From Streptomyces varsoviensis (GTDB taxonomy: Bacteria; Actinomycetota; Actinomycetes; Streptomycetales; Streptomycetaceae): a DNA stretch of 64,000 nt. Positions within the stretch are counted from its first letter, which is position 1. Each line of letters opens with the position of its first letter. Below, piece by piece: positions 31,685-42,797 of the stretch. The stretch spans positions 930,001 to 994,000 of the forward strand of contig NZ_JOBF01000003.1 of NCBI RefSeq assembly GCF_000718635.1. The letters are read 5' to 3'. The notes beneath the pieces were generated by a model that did not search any database, was not told where the DNA came from, and saw nothing but the letters and a program-made list of their open reading frames with translations. Made by a program: the position numbers and the translations under genes.

Positions 31685-32791
31685 CTACTTCTCCTGCTGC
31701 TTGCGCCAGCGGATGCCGGCCTCCAGGAAGCCGTCGATGTCGCCGTCGAGCACGGAGGAGGGGTTGCCGACCTCGAACTCCGTGCGCAGATCCTTGACCA
31801 TCTGGTAGGGGTGCAGGACGTACGAACGCATCTGGTTGCCCCAGGAGTTGCCGCCGTCGCCCTTGAGCGCGTTCATCTTCTCCTGCTCCTCCTGGCGGCG
31901 GCGCTCAAGGAGCTTGGCCTGGAGGACGTTCATCGCGGTCGCCTTGTTCTGGATCTGCGAGCGCTCGTTCTGGCAGGAGACGACGATGCCGGTCGGGATG
32001 TGCGTCAGCCGGACCGCCGAGTCGGTGGTGTTGACGCCCTGGCCGCCGGGGCCGGAGGAGCGGTAGACGTCCACGCGCAGCTCGGACTCGTCGATCTCGA
32101 TGTGGTCGGTCTGCTCGACCACCGGCAGCACCTCGACGCCCGCGAACGACGTCTGGCGACGGCCCTGGTTGTCGAACGGCGAGATCCGCACCAGGCGGTG
32201 CGTGCCCTGCTCGACGGAGAGCGTGCCGTAGGCGTACGGCGACTGGACGGCGAAGGTGGTCGACTTGATGCCGGCCTCCTCCGCGTACGACGTCTCGTAG
32301 ACCTCGGTCTTGTAGCCGTGCCGCTCGGCCCAGCGCAGATACATGCGCTGGAGCTGCTCGGCGAAGTCGGCGGCGTCGACGCCGCCCGCCTCGGCGCGGA
32401 TGTTGACGACCGCCTCGCGGGAGTCGTACTCGCCCGAGAGGAGCGTACGGACCTCCATCTCGTCGAGCGCCTTGCGCACGGCGGCCAGCTCCGCCTCCGC
32501 CTCGGCCCGCGCGTCCGCGTCGTCCTCGGCCTCGGCGAGCTCGAACAGCACCCCGAGGTCGTCAATACGGCCGCGCAGCGCCTCCGCCTTGCGGAGCTCC
32601 GCCTGGAGGTGGGACAGCTTGCTGGTGATCTTCTGCGCCGCCTCCGGGTCGTCCCACAGTGACGGCGCCGCCGCCTGCTCTTCGAGGACGGCGATGTCGG
32701 CCCTCATCTTGTCGAGGTCCAGGACGGCCTCGATCGACCCCATGGTCGAGGAGAGGGACTTCAGCTCTTCGGATACATCGACGACTGCCAC
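31685..32791 (-). CDS. prfB: Peptide chain release factor 2
   Basis: RF2 ends translation at UGA and UAA. The 368-residue protein has a helical N-domain (to about residue 110), the codon-recognition motif SPF in [17 protein letters not shown], and the GGQ catalytic loop in [18 protein letters not shown] (about residues 243-260). The frame runs without interruption from the ATG at 32791, so the autoregulatory +1 frameshift found in E. coli prfB is absent here. It lies downstream of the kinase genes on the same strand. Confidence 0.97.
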   Translation of the reverse strand: MAVVDVSEELKSLSSTMGSIEAVLDLDKMRADIAVLEEQAAAPSLWDDPEAAQKITSKLSHLQAELRKAEALRGRIDDLGVLFELAEAEDDADARAEAEAELAAVRKALDEMEVRTLLSGEYDSREAVVNIRAEAGGVDAADFAEQLQRMYLRWAERHGYKTEVYETSYAEEAGIKSTTFAVQSPYAYGTLSVEQGTHRLVRISPFDNQGRRQTSFAGVEVLPVVEQTDHIEIDESELRVDVYRSSGPGGQGVNTTDSAVRLTHIPTGIVVSCQNERSQIQNKATAMNVLQAKLLERRRQEEQEKMNALKGDGGNSWGNQMRSYVLHPYQMVKDLRTEFEVGNPSSVLDGDIDGFLEAGIRWRKQQEK

Positions 32792-32910
32792 GCCACCAGC
32801 CTAACGGCTATACGGACCGGCGTTGCCGCACGCCCGCACGGCCCTTGGGAGCACCGGCTCGCGGGGGCCGCGGCCTGTGGATAACTCCCCTCGGGACCTC
32901 GGCGGGCGGG

Positions 32911-34161
32911 CTACGGCGTGGGCGAGGTGCCGTGCACGCCCGGCTTCGCGTCGCCGCCGTCGTCCCCGCCCACCGCGAACCAGCCGCCCACCCCCGCCGC
33001 GACCGCCGCCGCCAGCGCGGCGGCGCCCAGTTTGAGGCGGCGGGCGCGTATGTCGGCGGCGGAGCGGTGCCGGGCCGAGCCCGCGCGGCGCTCGCCGGCC
33101 GCGCGGGGCGAGCGGGCCGTGCCGTGGGCGCCGCCCGCGAGCTCGTCGGGGCCGGGCACCCGCATGCTGGTGTGGGTCTCGCGGTTGGAGTCGGCGACCG
33201 TCCCCGGGACGAGCGGGACCGCGCCGCGCCGCCTGGCCGGCTCCCGGGGCTCCGCCGGCGGCGGCTCGGCCGGGCCGTCGGCGGGGCGCTCGGACGCGGC
33301 CTCGGGCTCGTCGATGTCCAGCGGCGGGTGGCCCGCCAGGGACGGGAGCAGGTCGCGCAGCCGGGAGGCGAGCTCCGGCGCGCGCAGCCGGGAGGCGGGC
33401 CCCTTGGCGAGGCACTGCACGATGAGCTGCCACAGGTCGTCGGGGATGCCGGGCAGCGGCGCGACGGTCTCGGTGACGTGCCGCCGCAGGATGGCCCCCG
33501 GGTGCCCGCCGCCGAACGGCGTGAAGCCGGCCAGCAGCTCGTACAGGACCGTGGCCAGGGCGTAGACGTCGACGCTGGCGCGCGGCGGCAGTCCCTCGAT
33601 GATCTCGGGGGCAAGGTAGTCGGGGGTGCCGATCACGCGCGTCGCGCGCGCGTGGCGGGGCGCGTCCACGAGGCGGGCGACGCCGAAGTCGGTGAGCAGC
33701 GCGGGGTGGGCGCCGCCGGGGCCCAGCTCGCCCTGCATGTCGAGCAGGACGTTCTCCGGTTTGACGTCGCGGTGCACGATGCCGGCGGCGTGCGCGGCGG
33801 AGAGGCCGTCGGCGACGTCGGCGACGATGGCGACGGCGGCCTCCGGCGCGAGGCGGCGCTCGCGGTCGAGGCGGGTGCGCAGGTCCGTGCCGCGGATCAG
33901 GTCCATGACCAGGGCCAGGTCGTTGCCGTCGACGACGAGGTCGCGCACGCCGACCACGTGCGGGTGGTCGAGGCTGAGCAGCGCGGCGCGCTCCTGGACG
34001 AACCGGCCCACGAGCTCCTGGTCGGAGGCCAGCTCCTCGCGCAGCAGCTTGATGGCGACGGGGCCCTCGGGGCCCTCGCCGAGCCACACCGTGCCGGCGC
34101 TGCCGCGGCCGAGGACCTGGTTCGCGGTGTACCGGCTGCCGATCTTCCGTGCCAAGACCAC
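32911..34161 (-). CDS. pkaB: Serine/threonine protein kinase PkaB-like
   Basis: This is a 416-residue Hanks-type kinase; the S. coelicolor PkaB I remember is almost the same length. Motifs are the Gly loop LGRGSAGTVWLG, the Lys in VAIKLLRE, HRDVKPEN, DFG in LLTDFGVARL and APE in TPDYLAPEI. After about residue 275 a Pro/Arg-rich juxtamembrane region leads to one transmembrane helix near residue 385 (AAALAAAVAAGVGGWFAV) and a short external tail. The annotated GTG may be followed by the true start, a TTG two codons later (giving MARKIGSRYTANQ), with GGAG at good spacing. It is transcribed after pkaA, 161 bp away. Confidence 0.92.
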   Translation of the reverse strand: MVLARKIGSRYTANQVLGRGSAGTVWLGEGPEGPVAIKLLREELASDQELVGRFVQERAALLSLDHPHVVGVRDLVVDGNDLALVMDLIRGTDLRTRLDRERRLAPEAAVAIVADVADGLSAAHAAGIVHRDVKPENVLLDMQGELGPGGAHPALLTDFGVARLVDAPRHARATRVIGTPDYLAPEIIEGLPPRASVDVYALATVLYELLAGFTPFGGGHPGAILRRHVTETVAPLPGIPDDLWQLIVQCLAKGPASRLRAPELASRLRDLLPSLAGHPPLDIDEPEAASERPADGPAEPPPAEPREPARRRGAVPLVPGTVADSNRETHTSMRVPGPDELAGGAHGTARSPRAAGERRAGSARHRSAADIRARRLKLGAAALAAAVAAGVGGWFAVGGDDGGDAKPGVHGTSPTP

Positions 34162-34295
34162 TCCGACTTCTCCGACATCCGACAGGGCGCGTTGGCGACA
34201 AAGCTACGCGGCTGAGGGGATGGTAAGGCTGCCGGTCCACGCCGACCGTCACTTACGACGCGGAAAACACCCGTCAGATGTCGACTTGTCGCCAG

Positions 34296-34322
34296 AGTGA
34301 GCCCTTGTGGGCCGACTCCGGC

Positions 34323-34327
<5 letters not shown>
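34296..34327 (-). terminator. Hairpin overlapping the pkaA stop codon
   Basis: AGTGAGCC pairs with GGCTCACT over 8 bp; one arm covers the pkaA stop. It may attenuate read-through into pkaB. Confidence 0.3.
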
Positions 34328-36140
<1,813 letters not shown>

Positions 36141-36585
36141 GTCTGCGCTCCCTGGTCGATCCTGGTCCAAGCTGGTCGCGGCCTGTGGATACCCGGCCTT
36201 CGGGCCTACTGTAGTGCCGACTCGGAGGCCGACGGCCGGTGGAATCCGGTGGGGCTCGGGGGGAAGACGCACGTTCCGGACAGAAGGTTGCCGCGCCGCG
36301 TTCTTTGGCTGGTCCGTGACGGTGAGCGGCACGATAAGAAGGCCATCAACGGCGGTCCCAAGCAGGCACTTTTTCACCCGTAGCCGACCAATCAAGATCA
36401 CTAAGCGGCGGTCGCCGGGCGTGTTGTCAGTGGCAGGTGCGAGGATGCTCACAAGCACGGGTGCGGTTGGGGAGCGGGGGCTCCGCGCGAACGTGGTGAC
36501 CTGTACGTGCCGACGCGCCCGTGCACGGTGGGGGGAGGGAGCCCCCGTCGGGCACCCCAGGGGCAGGAAAGGACCGTTGACGGCG
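36141..36585. other. Divergent promoter region between pkaA and the FHA-FtsK gene
   Basis: These 445 bases include A/T-richer patches (about 36300-36420) likely to hold the promoters of both genes. I found no reliable gene and no repeat. GGAAAGGA near 36566 serves the rightward gene. Confidence 0.5.
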
Positions 36586-39500
36586 ATGCAGATCCGGCTG
36601 ACCGTCCTCGGGCCGCGCAGCGGCCACACCGCACACGCCACGCACGCCGCCCACGCCTGCGACGTCCTGGTGACCGCCCCCGCCGGGACCGCGCTCGCCG
36701 CCGTGACCAGCGGGCTCGCGACCGCGGTCGCCGCCGCCGGGTCCGACGTGGGCAGCGGCGCCGTGGTGGTCTACGCGGGCGCCGAGCGGCTCGACGCGCA
36801 GCGCTGCGCGCTCGGCGAGCCCCCGCTGGTCGACGGCGCCGTGCTCGCCCTCCAGGGCCCGGCCGACCCGGACCGGGACGTCGGCGTGCTCCCCGCCGGG
36901 TCGCCGGACGCCAGCGCCCGGCTCCATGTCGTCGCCGGGCCGGACGCCGGCGGCGTGCATCTGCTGCACGGCGGCCGCATCGACATCGGCCGCTCCGCCA
37001 ACGCGGATGTGCCGCTCGACGACCCAGACGTCTCCCGCCTGCACTGCGCGGTCACCGTCACCGACGAGGGCCGCGTCACGGTGGCCGACCTCGGCTCCAC
37101 CAACGGCACCACGCTCGACGGCGCCGCCGTCCTCGACCACCCCGTCCCCTTCCCTTCCGGGGCCCTCCTGCGCGTCGGCGAGTCCACCCTCAGCCTGCGC
37201 GTCCCCACCGCCGGCGCCCCCACCGACCTCTCCAGCGGCACCCTCCCGGCCACCCCGGACGGCGAGGGCCACCTCCGGGTCACCCCGGGCGCCTTCGCCC
37301 GCGGCGATCATTGGCCGGATAACGCCCCCACTCCCCCACCCGACCCGGGCACCCCCGCCCGCGGCACCCCCGTCCCCCCAGGCATCACCTCCCCCGCCCC
37401 CACGACCCACGGCACCGGCTTCGGCCCAGCGCCCGGCTACACCCAGGGCACCCCCGGCACGCCCACCGCGGCCGCGTACGGCACCCATGGCCAGACACCC
37501 GGCCCGGTCGGCTACGGGCCGGGCCCGGGCGGCACCGGAACGCAGGCCCCGGGTGCGTACGGCCGTGCCCCCGGTACGGCCGCGGCCCAGGCGGGCGGGC
37601 ACGGGCAGGGGCCCGGGGAGCCCACCGGCGTCCCCGGCGCCCACGGGCGCGGTCCCGGCGGACCCAACGGGCCGGGTACGGGCGGTTACGACCACGGGCA
37701 GGGGCCGGGCGCGTACGGGCACGGCCCCGGTTACGGCGGGACCACCAGCACGCCGGGAAACCAGGCGGGTGCGTACGGCCAGGCGCCCGGCGCTGGCACG
37801 GCAGCCGGTTACGGCCACGCGCCCGACGGGACCGCCGACATGCCCGCAAACCAGGCGGGCACGTATGGGCAGGCACCCGGCGCGGCCGGAGCCGCCGGTT
37901 ACGGCCACGGTTCCGGTCCCGGCGGGGCCGGAGCCCGGGCAACCGGCGCGTACGGGCAGAGCCCCGCCGCCGGCGGGGCGAGCGCGCACGGACACGGCTA
38001 CGGGCCAGACGGACACGGGTCCGGCGGGGCCGGAGCGGCCGGCTACGGCCAAGCAACCAGCGAAGGCGCAGCCTCCGCCTTCGGTCGCGGTCACGGCGGG
38101 GCCGCAGGCACGCCGGGAGACCAAGCGAGCGCGTACGGGCAGTCCCCCGGAACCGCCGGTTCTGGCCGTGGACCCCGCGAAGCCGCCGGTACGCCCGGAG
38201 CCCAGGCCGGCGCGTACGGCCGAGAGTCCGGCGCGACCGGAGCAACCGATTACGGCCACGGGCCCAGCGGTTCCGCCGACGTGCCCGGAAACCGGGCAGG
38301 CGCCTACGGGCAGGCCCCCGGGGGCGCAGCTCACGGCCACGGCCGGGCAGGCGCGTACGGGCAGACCCCTGGTGCAGCCGGGGCGGCCGGCTTCGGCCAA
38401 AGCTCCCACGGCGGCGCAGCCCACAGCCACGGCCAGGCGGGCGCCCACGGGCAAGCACCCAGCACCGGCGGGACCGCCGGCTACGGCCATGGGCCCGCCG
38501 AGGCTGCCAGCACGCCCGGAAACCGGGCCCCCGACAGAGCCGGACCCGCCGGCTACGGCCAGAACTCCCCCGGGGGCGCAGCCCACGGGCACGGCCCGAC
38601 GGGCGCGTACGGGCAGACCCTCGGCGCAGCCGGCTACGGCCAGGCCGCTGGCGGAGCAACCGCCGGAGGCACTGGCGGAGCGACCGCCGGAGGCACCGGC
38701 ACTGGTGCTAAGCGGCGAGGGTTCGGGGCCTGGGCTCGGCGGTTGGCCGGGGGGCGGGGGGCTGGGGAGCGTGGGGCTGGCGGGGACGACTGGCCGGTGG
38801 GGGGCGAGGACTCGGCTCGGGCGCAAGCGGCGACGGTGGCGTTGCGGGAGCGGTGGCCGGATGCCGCCGGGGTGCTGATGACCGCGCTGGGCCCCGGGCC
38901 CCGGCTGTGGGAGCGCGGGCCGGGCCACCCCGACCTGCTGACCGTACGGCTGGGCACCGCCGACCGCCTCGCGCCCGACGGCGCGGGCCCGATGCCGTCC
39001 GTGCCGGTCACGGTCGGGCTGCGGGAGGCCGGCGCGCTGGGTCTGGCGGGGCCGCGGCCCCGCTTGGCCGGGCTGGCCCGGTCGGTGCTGGCGCAGCTCG
39101 CCGCGCTGCACGCGCCCGGCGTGCTGGAGACGGTGCTGATCAGCGCGGACCGTTCGCGCGCCGCCGAGGACCGGCTCGCCGAGTGGTCCTGGTTCGGGTG
39201 GCTGCCGCAGGCGCGCCCGGCGCATGGGCAGGACTGCCGGCTGCTGGTCGCCTACGACCGCGAGCAGGCCGAGGCGCGCACGGCCGAGCTGGTGCGGCGG
39301 TGCGACGACGGCCCGCTCGGCCCCGGCTGGGCGAGCGCTTCCCCGGCCGCGGTGGCCACCGCGGCCGGTCAGTACCAGGGCCCGTACACCGTCCTGGTCG
39401 TCGACGGCGACCCCGGCACGGCGGCGCTCCGCGAGAGCGTGGCCCGGCTCGCGCTCGGCGGCCCGGCCGTCGGCATCCATCTCATCTGCCTCGCCGAGGC

Positions 39501-41139
39501 CCCGGCGGCCTCCCCCGCCTCGCCCGTCTCGGCGACCTGCGACGCGGCGCGCGCCGCCGCGCCGGTATTCGCGGAATGCGGCACGGTGGCGCTGCTGAGC
39601 GGCGACGTGGCCACGGCGGTCCAGGTCATCCACCGGGGCGCGGGCGGCGGCGCGGCCTCCGGCGGGGGGCCGGGCGCCGCGGCGCCGGGCGGCTCGCCCG
39701 CCGCCCCGGCCGTACGCGGCCCGGTCACCCATGTCGGCGCGCTGGCGGGCGTCGACTCGCGCGGCACGGGCCGTACGACCGGCAGCGGCCCCGGCGGCGG
39801 CCCCGGCAACGGCCCTGGCGGCAGCCTCGGCGGCGGGGCCGTCGTGGCGACTGTCGACGCCGTCTCCCCCGCCTGGGCCGAGCACTTCGCCCGCGCCCTG
39901 GCCCCGCTGCGCCCCTCGGACGCCGCGGCCGGTCCGGGCCCGGCGCGGGTGGCGGCGGCCCTGCCCCGTACGGCCCGGCTCCTGGACGAACTGGGCCTGG
40001 CCCGCGCGACCCCGGCCTCGCTCACCGCCCGCTGGGCGGCGTCCGCCGACGCGCCGGGTCCGGCGGCCCCGGCGGGCGGCCGGGTGCTGGGCGTGCTCGG
40101 CGCGGGTCCGCGCGGCCCGTTGACGGTGGACCTGGCGACCGACGGTCCGCACGTACTGGTGGAGGGCGGCCCCGGCACCGGCAAGACGGAGCTGCTGCGC
40201 ACGTTCGCCGCCTCGCTGGCCGCCGCCGAGCGGCCCGACCGGCTCTCGCTCGTGCTGGTCGACGGCGGGGGCGCGGAGCGCGGCGAGGGGCTGCGGGTCT
40301 GTACGGACCTGCCGCAGGTCTCCACGTATCTGGCGGCGGCCGACCCGGTGCGGATGCGGGAGTTCGCGCAGGCGCTCAGCTCGGAGCTCAAGCGCCGGGC
40401 GGAGCTGCTGGGCCGGCTGGACTTCGCCGGCTGGCACGCGCAGCACGCCGCCGCGCCGCGCGTCGTCTCCCCGCGCCGCCCCAGCGACCTGCCGGTGCCG
40501 GGCGCCTCCGGCACGGGTGACATCGACCCGACGATGAGCGGCACGCTCAAGCTCCGTACGCAGCGGGGCGGTCCGGAGCGTACGGCGCTGACCGCGCTGC
40601 CGCGGCTGGTGGTCCTCGTCGACGACTTCGACGCGCTGGTCGCCCCGGCGCTGGGCAGTACGGGCCGCCCGGCGGCGGGTTCGGTCGTACGGGCCCTGGA
40701 GGCCGTGGCGCGCGACGGCGAGCGGCTCGGCGTCCACCTGGTGGCGGCGTCCGGCCGCCCGGACCGTACGGCGGAGACGGCGGCGGTGGAGCGCGCGGGG
40801 CTGCGAATAGCCCTGGAGATACTGCCCCCGGCGGCCGACGGGCCCGCGTCGGCGGACGGCGCTTCGGGCGAACCAGCCCCCGGCCGCGGCACGTTGCGGC
40901 GGCAGGACGACTGCGGAGTGACGCCGTTCCAGGCGGGCCGGGTCACCGGGCGCATCCCGCGCACGGCGACGCTGCGCCCGACGGTGGTGCCGCTGGACTG
41001 GCAGCGGATGGGCGACCCGCCGACCCGGCGGCCGCTGCGCGAGCTGGGCAACGGCCCGACCGATCTGGCGCTGCTCGCGAGCGCCCTCCAGCGCGCGGCC
41101 CAGTCGGCGGGCGCACAGACCGCGCCACCGCTGCTCTGA
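36586..41139 (+). CDS. FHA domain-FtsK/EccC-like ATPase with very long low-complexity linker
   Basis: The protein has 1517 residues. An N-terminal FHA domain (about residues 120-205) has the full phosphothreonine-binding signature: IDIGRSANADV, SRLHCAV and LGSTNGTTLDG. Residues 245 to about 711 are a repetitive stretch of Gly, Ala, Tyr, His, Gln and Pro built from units such as QAGAYGQAPG and AAGYGHGP. A degenerate ATPase-like part (about 760-930) follows, then an FtsK-type module with Walker A GGPGTGKTELL (about 1193) and Walker B LVVLVDDFDALV (about 1342). FtsK/EccC ATPases move DNA or drive type VII secretion; no ESX genes are linked. The FHA domain and the neighbouring kinases suggest control by phosphorylation. 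A TTG nine bases upstream is an alternative start. Confidence 0.85.
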   Translation: MQIRLTVLGPRSGHTAHATHAAHACDVLVTAPAGTALAAVTSGLATAVAAAGSDVGSGAVVVYAGAERLDAQRCALGEPPLVDGAVLALQGPADPDRDVGVLPAGSPDASARLHVVAGPDAGGVHLLHGGRIDIGRSANADVPLDDPDVSRLHCAVTVTDEGRVTVADLGSTNGTTLDGAAVLDHPVPFPSGALLRVGESTLSLRVPTAGAPTDLSSGTLPATPDGEGHLRVTPGAFARGDHWPDNAPTPPPDPGTPARGTPVPPGITSPAPTTHGTGFGPAPGYTQGTPGTPTAAAYGTHGQTPGPVGYGPGPGGTGTQAPGAYGRAPGTAAAQAGGHGQGPGEPTGVPGAHGRGPGGPNGPGTGGYDHGQGPGAYGHGPGYGGTTSTPGNQAGAYGQAPGAGTAAGYGHAPDGTADMPANQAGTYGQAPGAAGAAGYGHGSGPGGAGARATGAYGQSPAAGGASAHGHGYGPDGHGSGGAGAAGYGQATSEGAASAFGRGHGGAAGTPGDQASAYGQSPGTAGSGRGPREAAGTPGAQAGAYGRESGATGATDYGHGPSGSADVPGNRAGAYGQAPGGAAHGHGRAGAYGQTPGAAGAAGFGQSSHGGAAHSHGQAGAHGQAPSTGGTAGYGHGPAEAASTPGNRAPDRAGPAGYGQNSPGGAAHGHGPTGAYGQTLGAAGYGQAAGGATAGGTGGATAGGTGTGAKRRGFGAWARRLAGGRGAGERGAGGDDWPVGGEDSARAQAATVALRERWPDAAGVLMTALGPGPRLWERGPGHPDLLTVRLGTADRLAPDGAGPMPSVPVTVGLREAGALGLAGPRPRLAGLARSVLAQLAALHAPGVLETVLISADRSRAAEDRLAEWSWFGWLPQARPAHGQDCRLLVAYDREQAEARTAELVRRCDDGPLGPGWASASPAAVATAAGQYQGPYTVLVVDGDPGTAALRESVARLALGGPAVGIHLICLAEAPAASPASPVSATCDAARAAAPVFAECGTVALLSGDVATAVQVIHRGAGGGAASGGGPGAAAPGGSPAAPAVRGPVTHVGALAGVDSRGTGRTTGSGPGGGPGNGPGGSLGGGAVVATVDAVSPAWAEHFARALAPLRPSDAAAGPGPARVAAALPRTARLLDELGLARATPASLTARWAASADAPGPAAPAGGRVLGVLGAGPRGPLTVDLATDGPHVLVEGGPGTGKTELLRTFAASLAAAERPDRLSLVLVDGGGAERGEGLRVCTDLPQVSTYLAAADPVRMREFAQALSSELKRRAELLGRLDFAGWHAQHAAAPRVVSPRRPSDLPVPGASGTGDIDPTMSGTLKLRTQRGGPERTALTALPRLVVLVDDFDALVAPALGSTGRPAAGSVVRALEAVARDGERLGVHLVAASGRPDRTAETAAVERAGLRIALEILPPAADGPASADGASGEPAPGRGTLRRQDDCGVTPFQAGRVTGRIPRTATLRPTVVPLDWQRMGDPPTRRPLRELGNGPTDLALLASALQRAAQSAGAQTAPPLL

Positions 41140-41278
41140 CCCGTCCGCGTACGGCCGCCCGGGCTCGGTCAGTCGCGCGTCCGCGAACCTCCGTCCCCCG
41201 CCCACCCCCCGTCCGCGCCCCCGCGCCGCCCCTCATCACAGGCCGGTCACGATCGGCTACTTGACGTCGCGGGCGGTA

Positions 41279-41307
41279 TTGCGGCCGACGGTGACCGGGC
41301 GTAGGAC
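41279..41307 (+). promoter_or_regulatory. Candidate housekeeping promoter of the second sugar importer operon
   Basis: TTGCGG (41279-41284) and TAGGAC (41302-41307) are exactly 17 bp apart, about 80 bp before the binding-protein gene. The spacing and boxes resemble vegetative Streptomyces promoters. Confidence 0.4.
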
Positions 41308-41389
41308 TGTCGCACGGGACATGGGCGCGCCGGAGCCACGTGCGGTGCGGCTGTCCGCGGGGTCGGGGAGCGCAGGGGGAGGGACGGCA

Positions 41390-42778
41390 ATGCGTTCATC
41401 GCTGCGTACGGCACGCGTGTCGCGCGGCGCCCTGGCGGTGTTCGCGGCGGGGGCGCTGGCCCTGGCCGCCGCGGGGTGCAGCGGCGACGACGGGAACGGC
41501 GGCGGGAAGAACGGCGGCACTCCGGGCCCCGGGGGCTCGTCGCGCCCCGCCCAGTCGGTCGAACTGCCCCGGCTCGACGGGCAGAAGCTGAAGGTGACGG
41601 CCGTGTGGACCGGCACGGAGCAGAAGAACTTCACCAAGGTCCTGGAGGAGTTCACCCGGCGGACGGGCGTCCGTACGGAGTTCGTGCCGAGCGGCGACGA
41701 CATGGCCGCCTTCATCGGGTCGAAGATCGCCGGCGGCGACCCGCCGGACGTGGCGATGCTCCCGCAGGTCGGCGTGTTGCACGAGTTCGCGAAGAAGGGG
41801 TGGGTCAAGCCGCTGTCCGCGGCGGCGGAGGGGCAGTTGGCGAAGAACTACTCCAAGGGCTGGCAGGAGCTCGGCTCGTACGAGGGCAAGCGGTACGGCG
41901 TGTACTACAAGGTCAGCAACAAGTCGTTGATCTGGTACAACACCAAGCTGTTCGACGACGCGGGCGCGAAGGAGCCCGCGACGTGGCGCGAGTTCCTCGC
42001 CCAGGCGCAGCTCATAGCGGACTGGGGGGTCACGCCGGTCTCGGTGGGCGGCGCGGACGGCTGGACGCTGACCGACTGGTTCGAGAACGTGTACCTCTCC
42101 CAGGCGGGACCCGAGAAGTACGACCAGCTCGCCCAGCACAAGATCAAGTGGACGGACCCGTCCGTGCGGTCCGCGCTGACCACGCTCGGCACGCTCTTCG
42201 GCAAGCGGGACCTGCTCGCGGGCGGCGGCGAGGGGGCGCTGAACACGGCGTTCCCGGACTCGGTGACCCAGACCTTCGCGGGCGGCGCGAAGGCGAAGGC
42301 GGCGATGGTCTTCGAGGGGGACTTCGCCGCGGCCAACGTCGCCGACGCGCGGGCCGGACTGGGCACGGACGCCAAGGTGTTCCCGTTCCCGGCGGTGGGC
42401 GCCAAGTCCCCGGTGGTGACCGGCGGCGACGTGGGCGTCGCGCTCAAGAACAGCCGGGCCGCCCAGGCGCTGCTGACCTTCCTCGCCTCCACGGACGCGT
42501 CCCGGATCTGGGCGCAGCAGGGCGGCTACGTCTCGGCGAACAAGAACCTCGACCTCGGCGCGTACCCCAACCCGGTGCTGCGCAAGATCGCCTCGGCGCT
42601 CATCGCGGCGGGCGACGACTTCCGCTTCGACATGTCCGACCAGGCCCCGGCGTCCTTCGGCGGCAAGCCGGGGCAGGGCGAGTGGAAGTACCTCCAGGAC
42701 TTTCTGATCAACCCGAAGGACGTGGCGGGCGCCCAGCGGAAGCTGGAGGCCGACGCGGCCAAGGCCTACCAGGACTGA
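41390..42778 (+). CDS. Sugar ABC transporter substrate-binding lipoprotein (CUT1, alpha-glucoside type pattern)
   Basis: The 462-residue protein has a lipoprotein signal peptide (GALAVFAAGALALAAAGC; Cys at about residue 30) and a Gly/Asn/Asp-rich tether. The mature protein has the binding fold: LKVTAVWTGTEQKNFTKVLEEF, then VPSGDDMAAFIGSKIAGGDP, PDVAMLPQVGVLHEFAKKGW and the hinge phrase RYGVYYKVSNKSLIWYN. The ATG at 41390 follows GGGGGAGGGA; upstream in-frame sequence is not a signal peptide and is rejected. It is the first gene of a three-gene operon with the two permeases. No ATPase is linked. The sugar is not identified. Confidence 0.92.
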   Translation: MRSSLRTARVSRGALAVFAAGALALAAAGCSGDDGNGGGKNGGTPGPGGSSRPAQSVELPRLDGQKLKVTAVWTGTEQKNFTKVLEEFTRRTGVRTEFVPSGDDMAAFIGSKIAGGDPPDVAMLPQVGVLHEFAKKGWVKPLSAAAEGQLAKNYSKGWQELGSYEGKRYGVYYKVSNKSLIWYNTKLFDDAGAKEPATWREFLAQAQLIADWGVTPVSVGGADGWTLTDWFENVYLSQAGPEKYDQLAQHKIKWTDPSVRSALTTLGTLFGKRDLLAGGGEGALNTAFPDSVTQTFAGGAKAKAAMVFEGDFAAANVADARAGLGTDAKVFPFPAVGAKSPVVTGGDVGVALKNSRAAQALLTFLASTDASRIWAQQGGYVSANKNLDLGAYPNPVLRKIASALIAAGDDFRFDMSDQAPASFGGKPGQGEWKYLQDFLINPKDVAGAQRKLEADAAKAYQD

Positions 42779-42797
42779 CGGACGGAGGCTCGTCACG

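Noticed and set aside
32700..32791. Programmed +1 frameshift in prfB
   Set aside because: The reading frame is continuous from the ATG through the GGQ motif, with no early UGA.
36427..41205. A 1592-residue open frame on the minus strand
   Set aside because: It lies opposite the FHA-FtsK gene, has no domain similarity and a composition typical of the antisense of GC-rich coding DNA.
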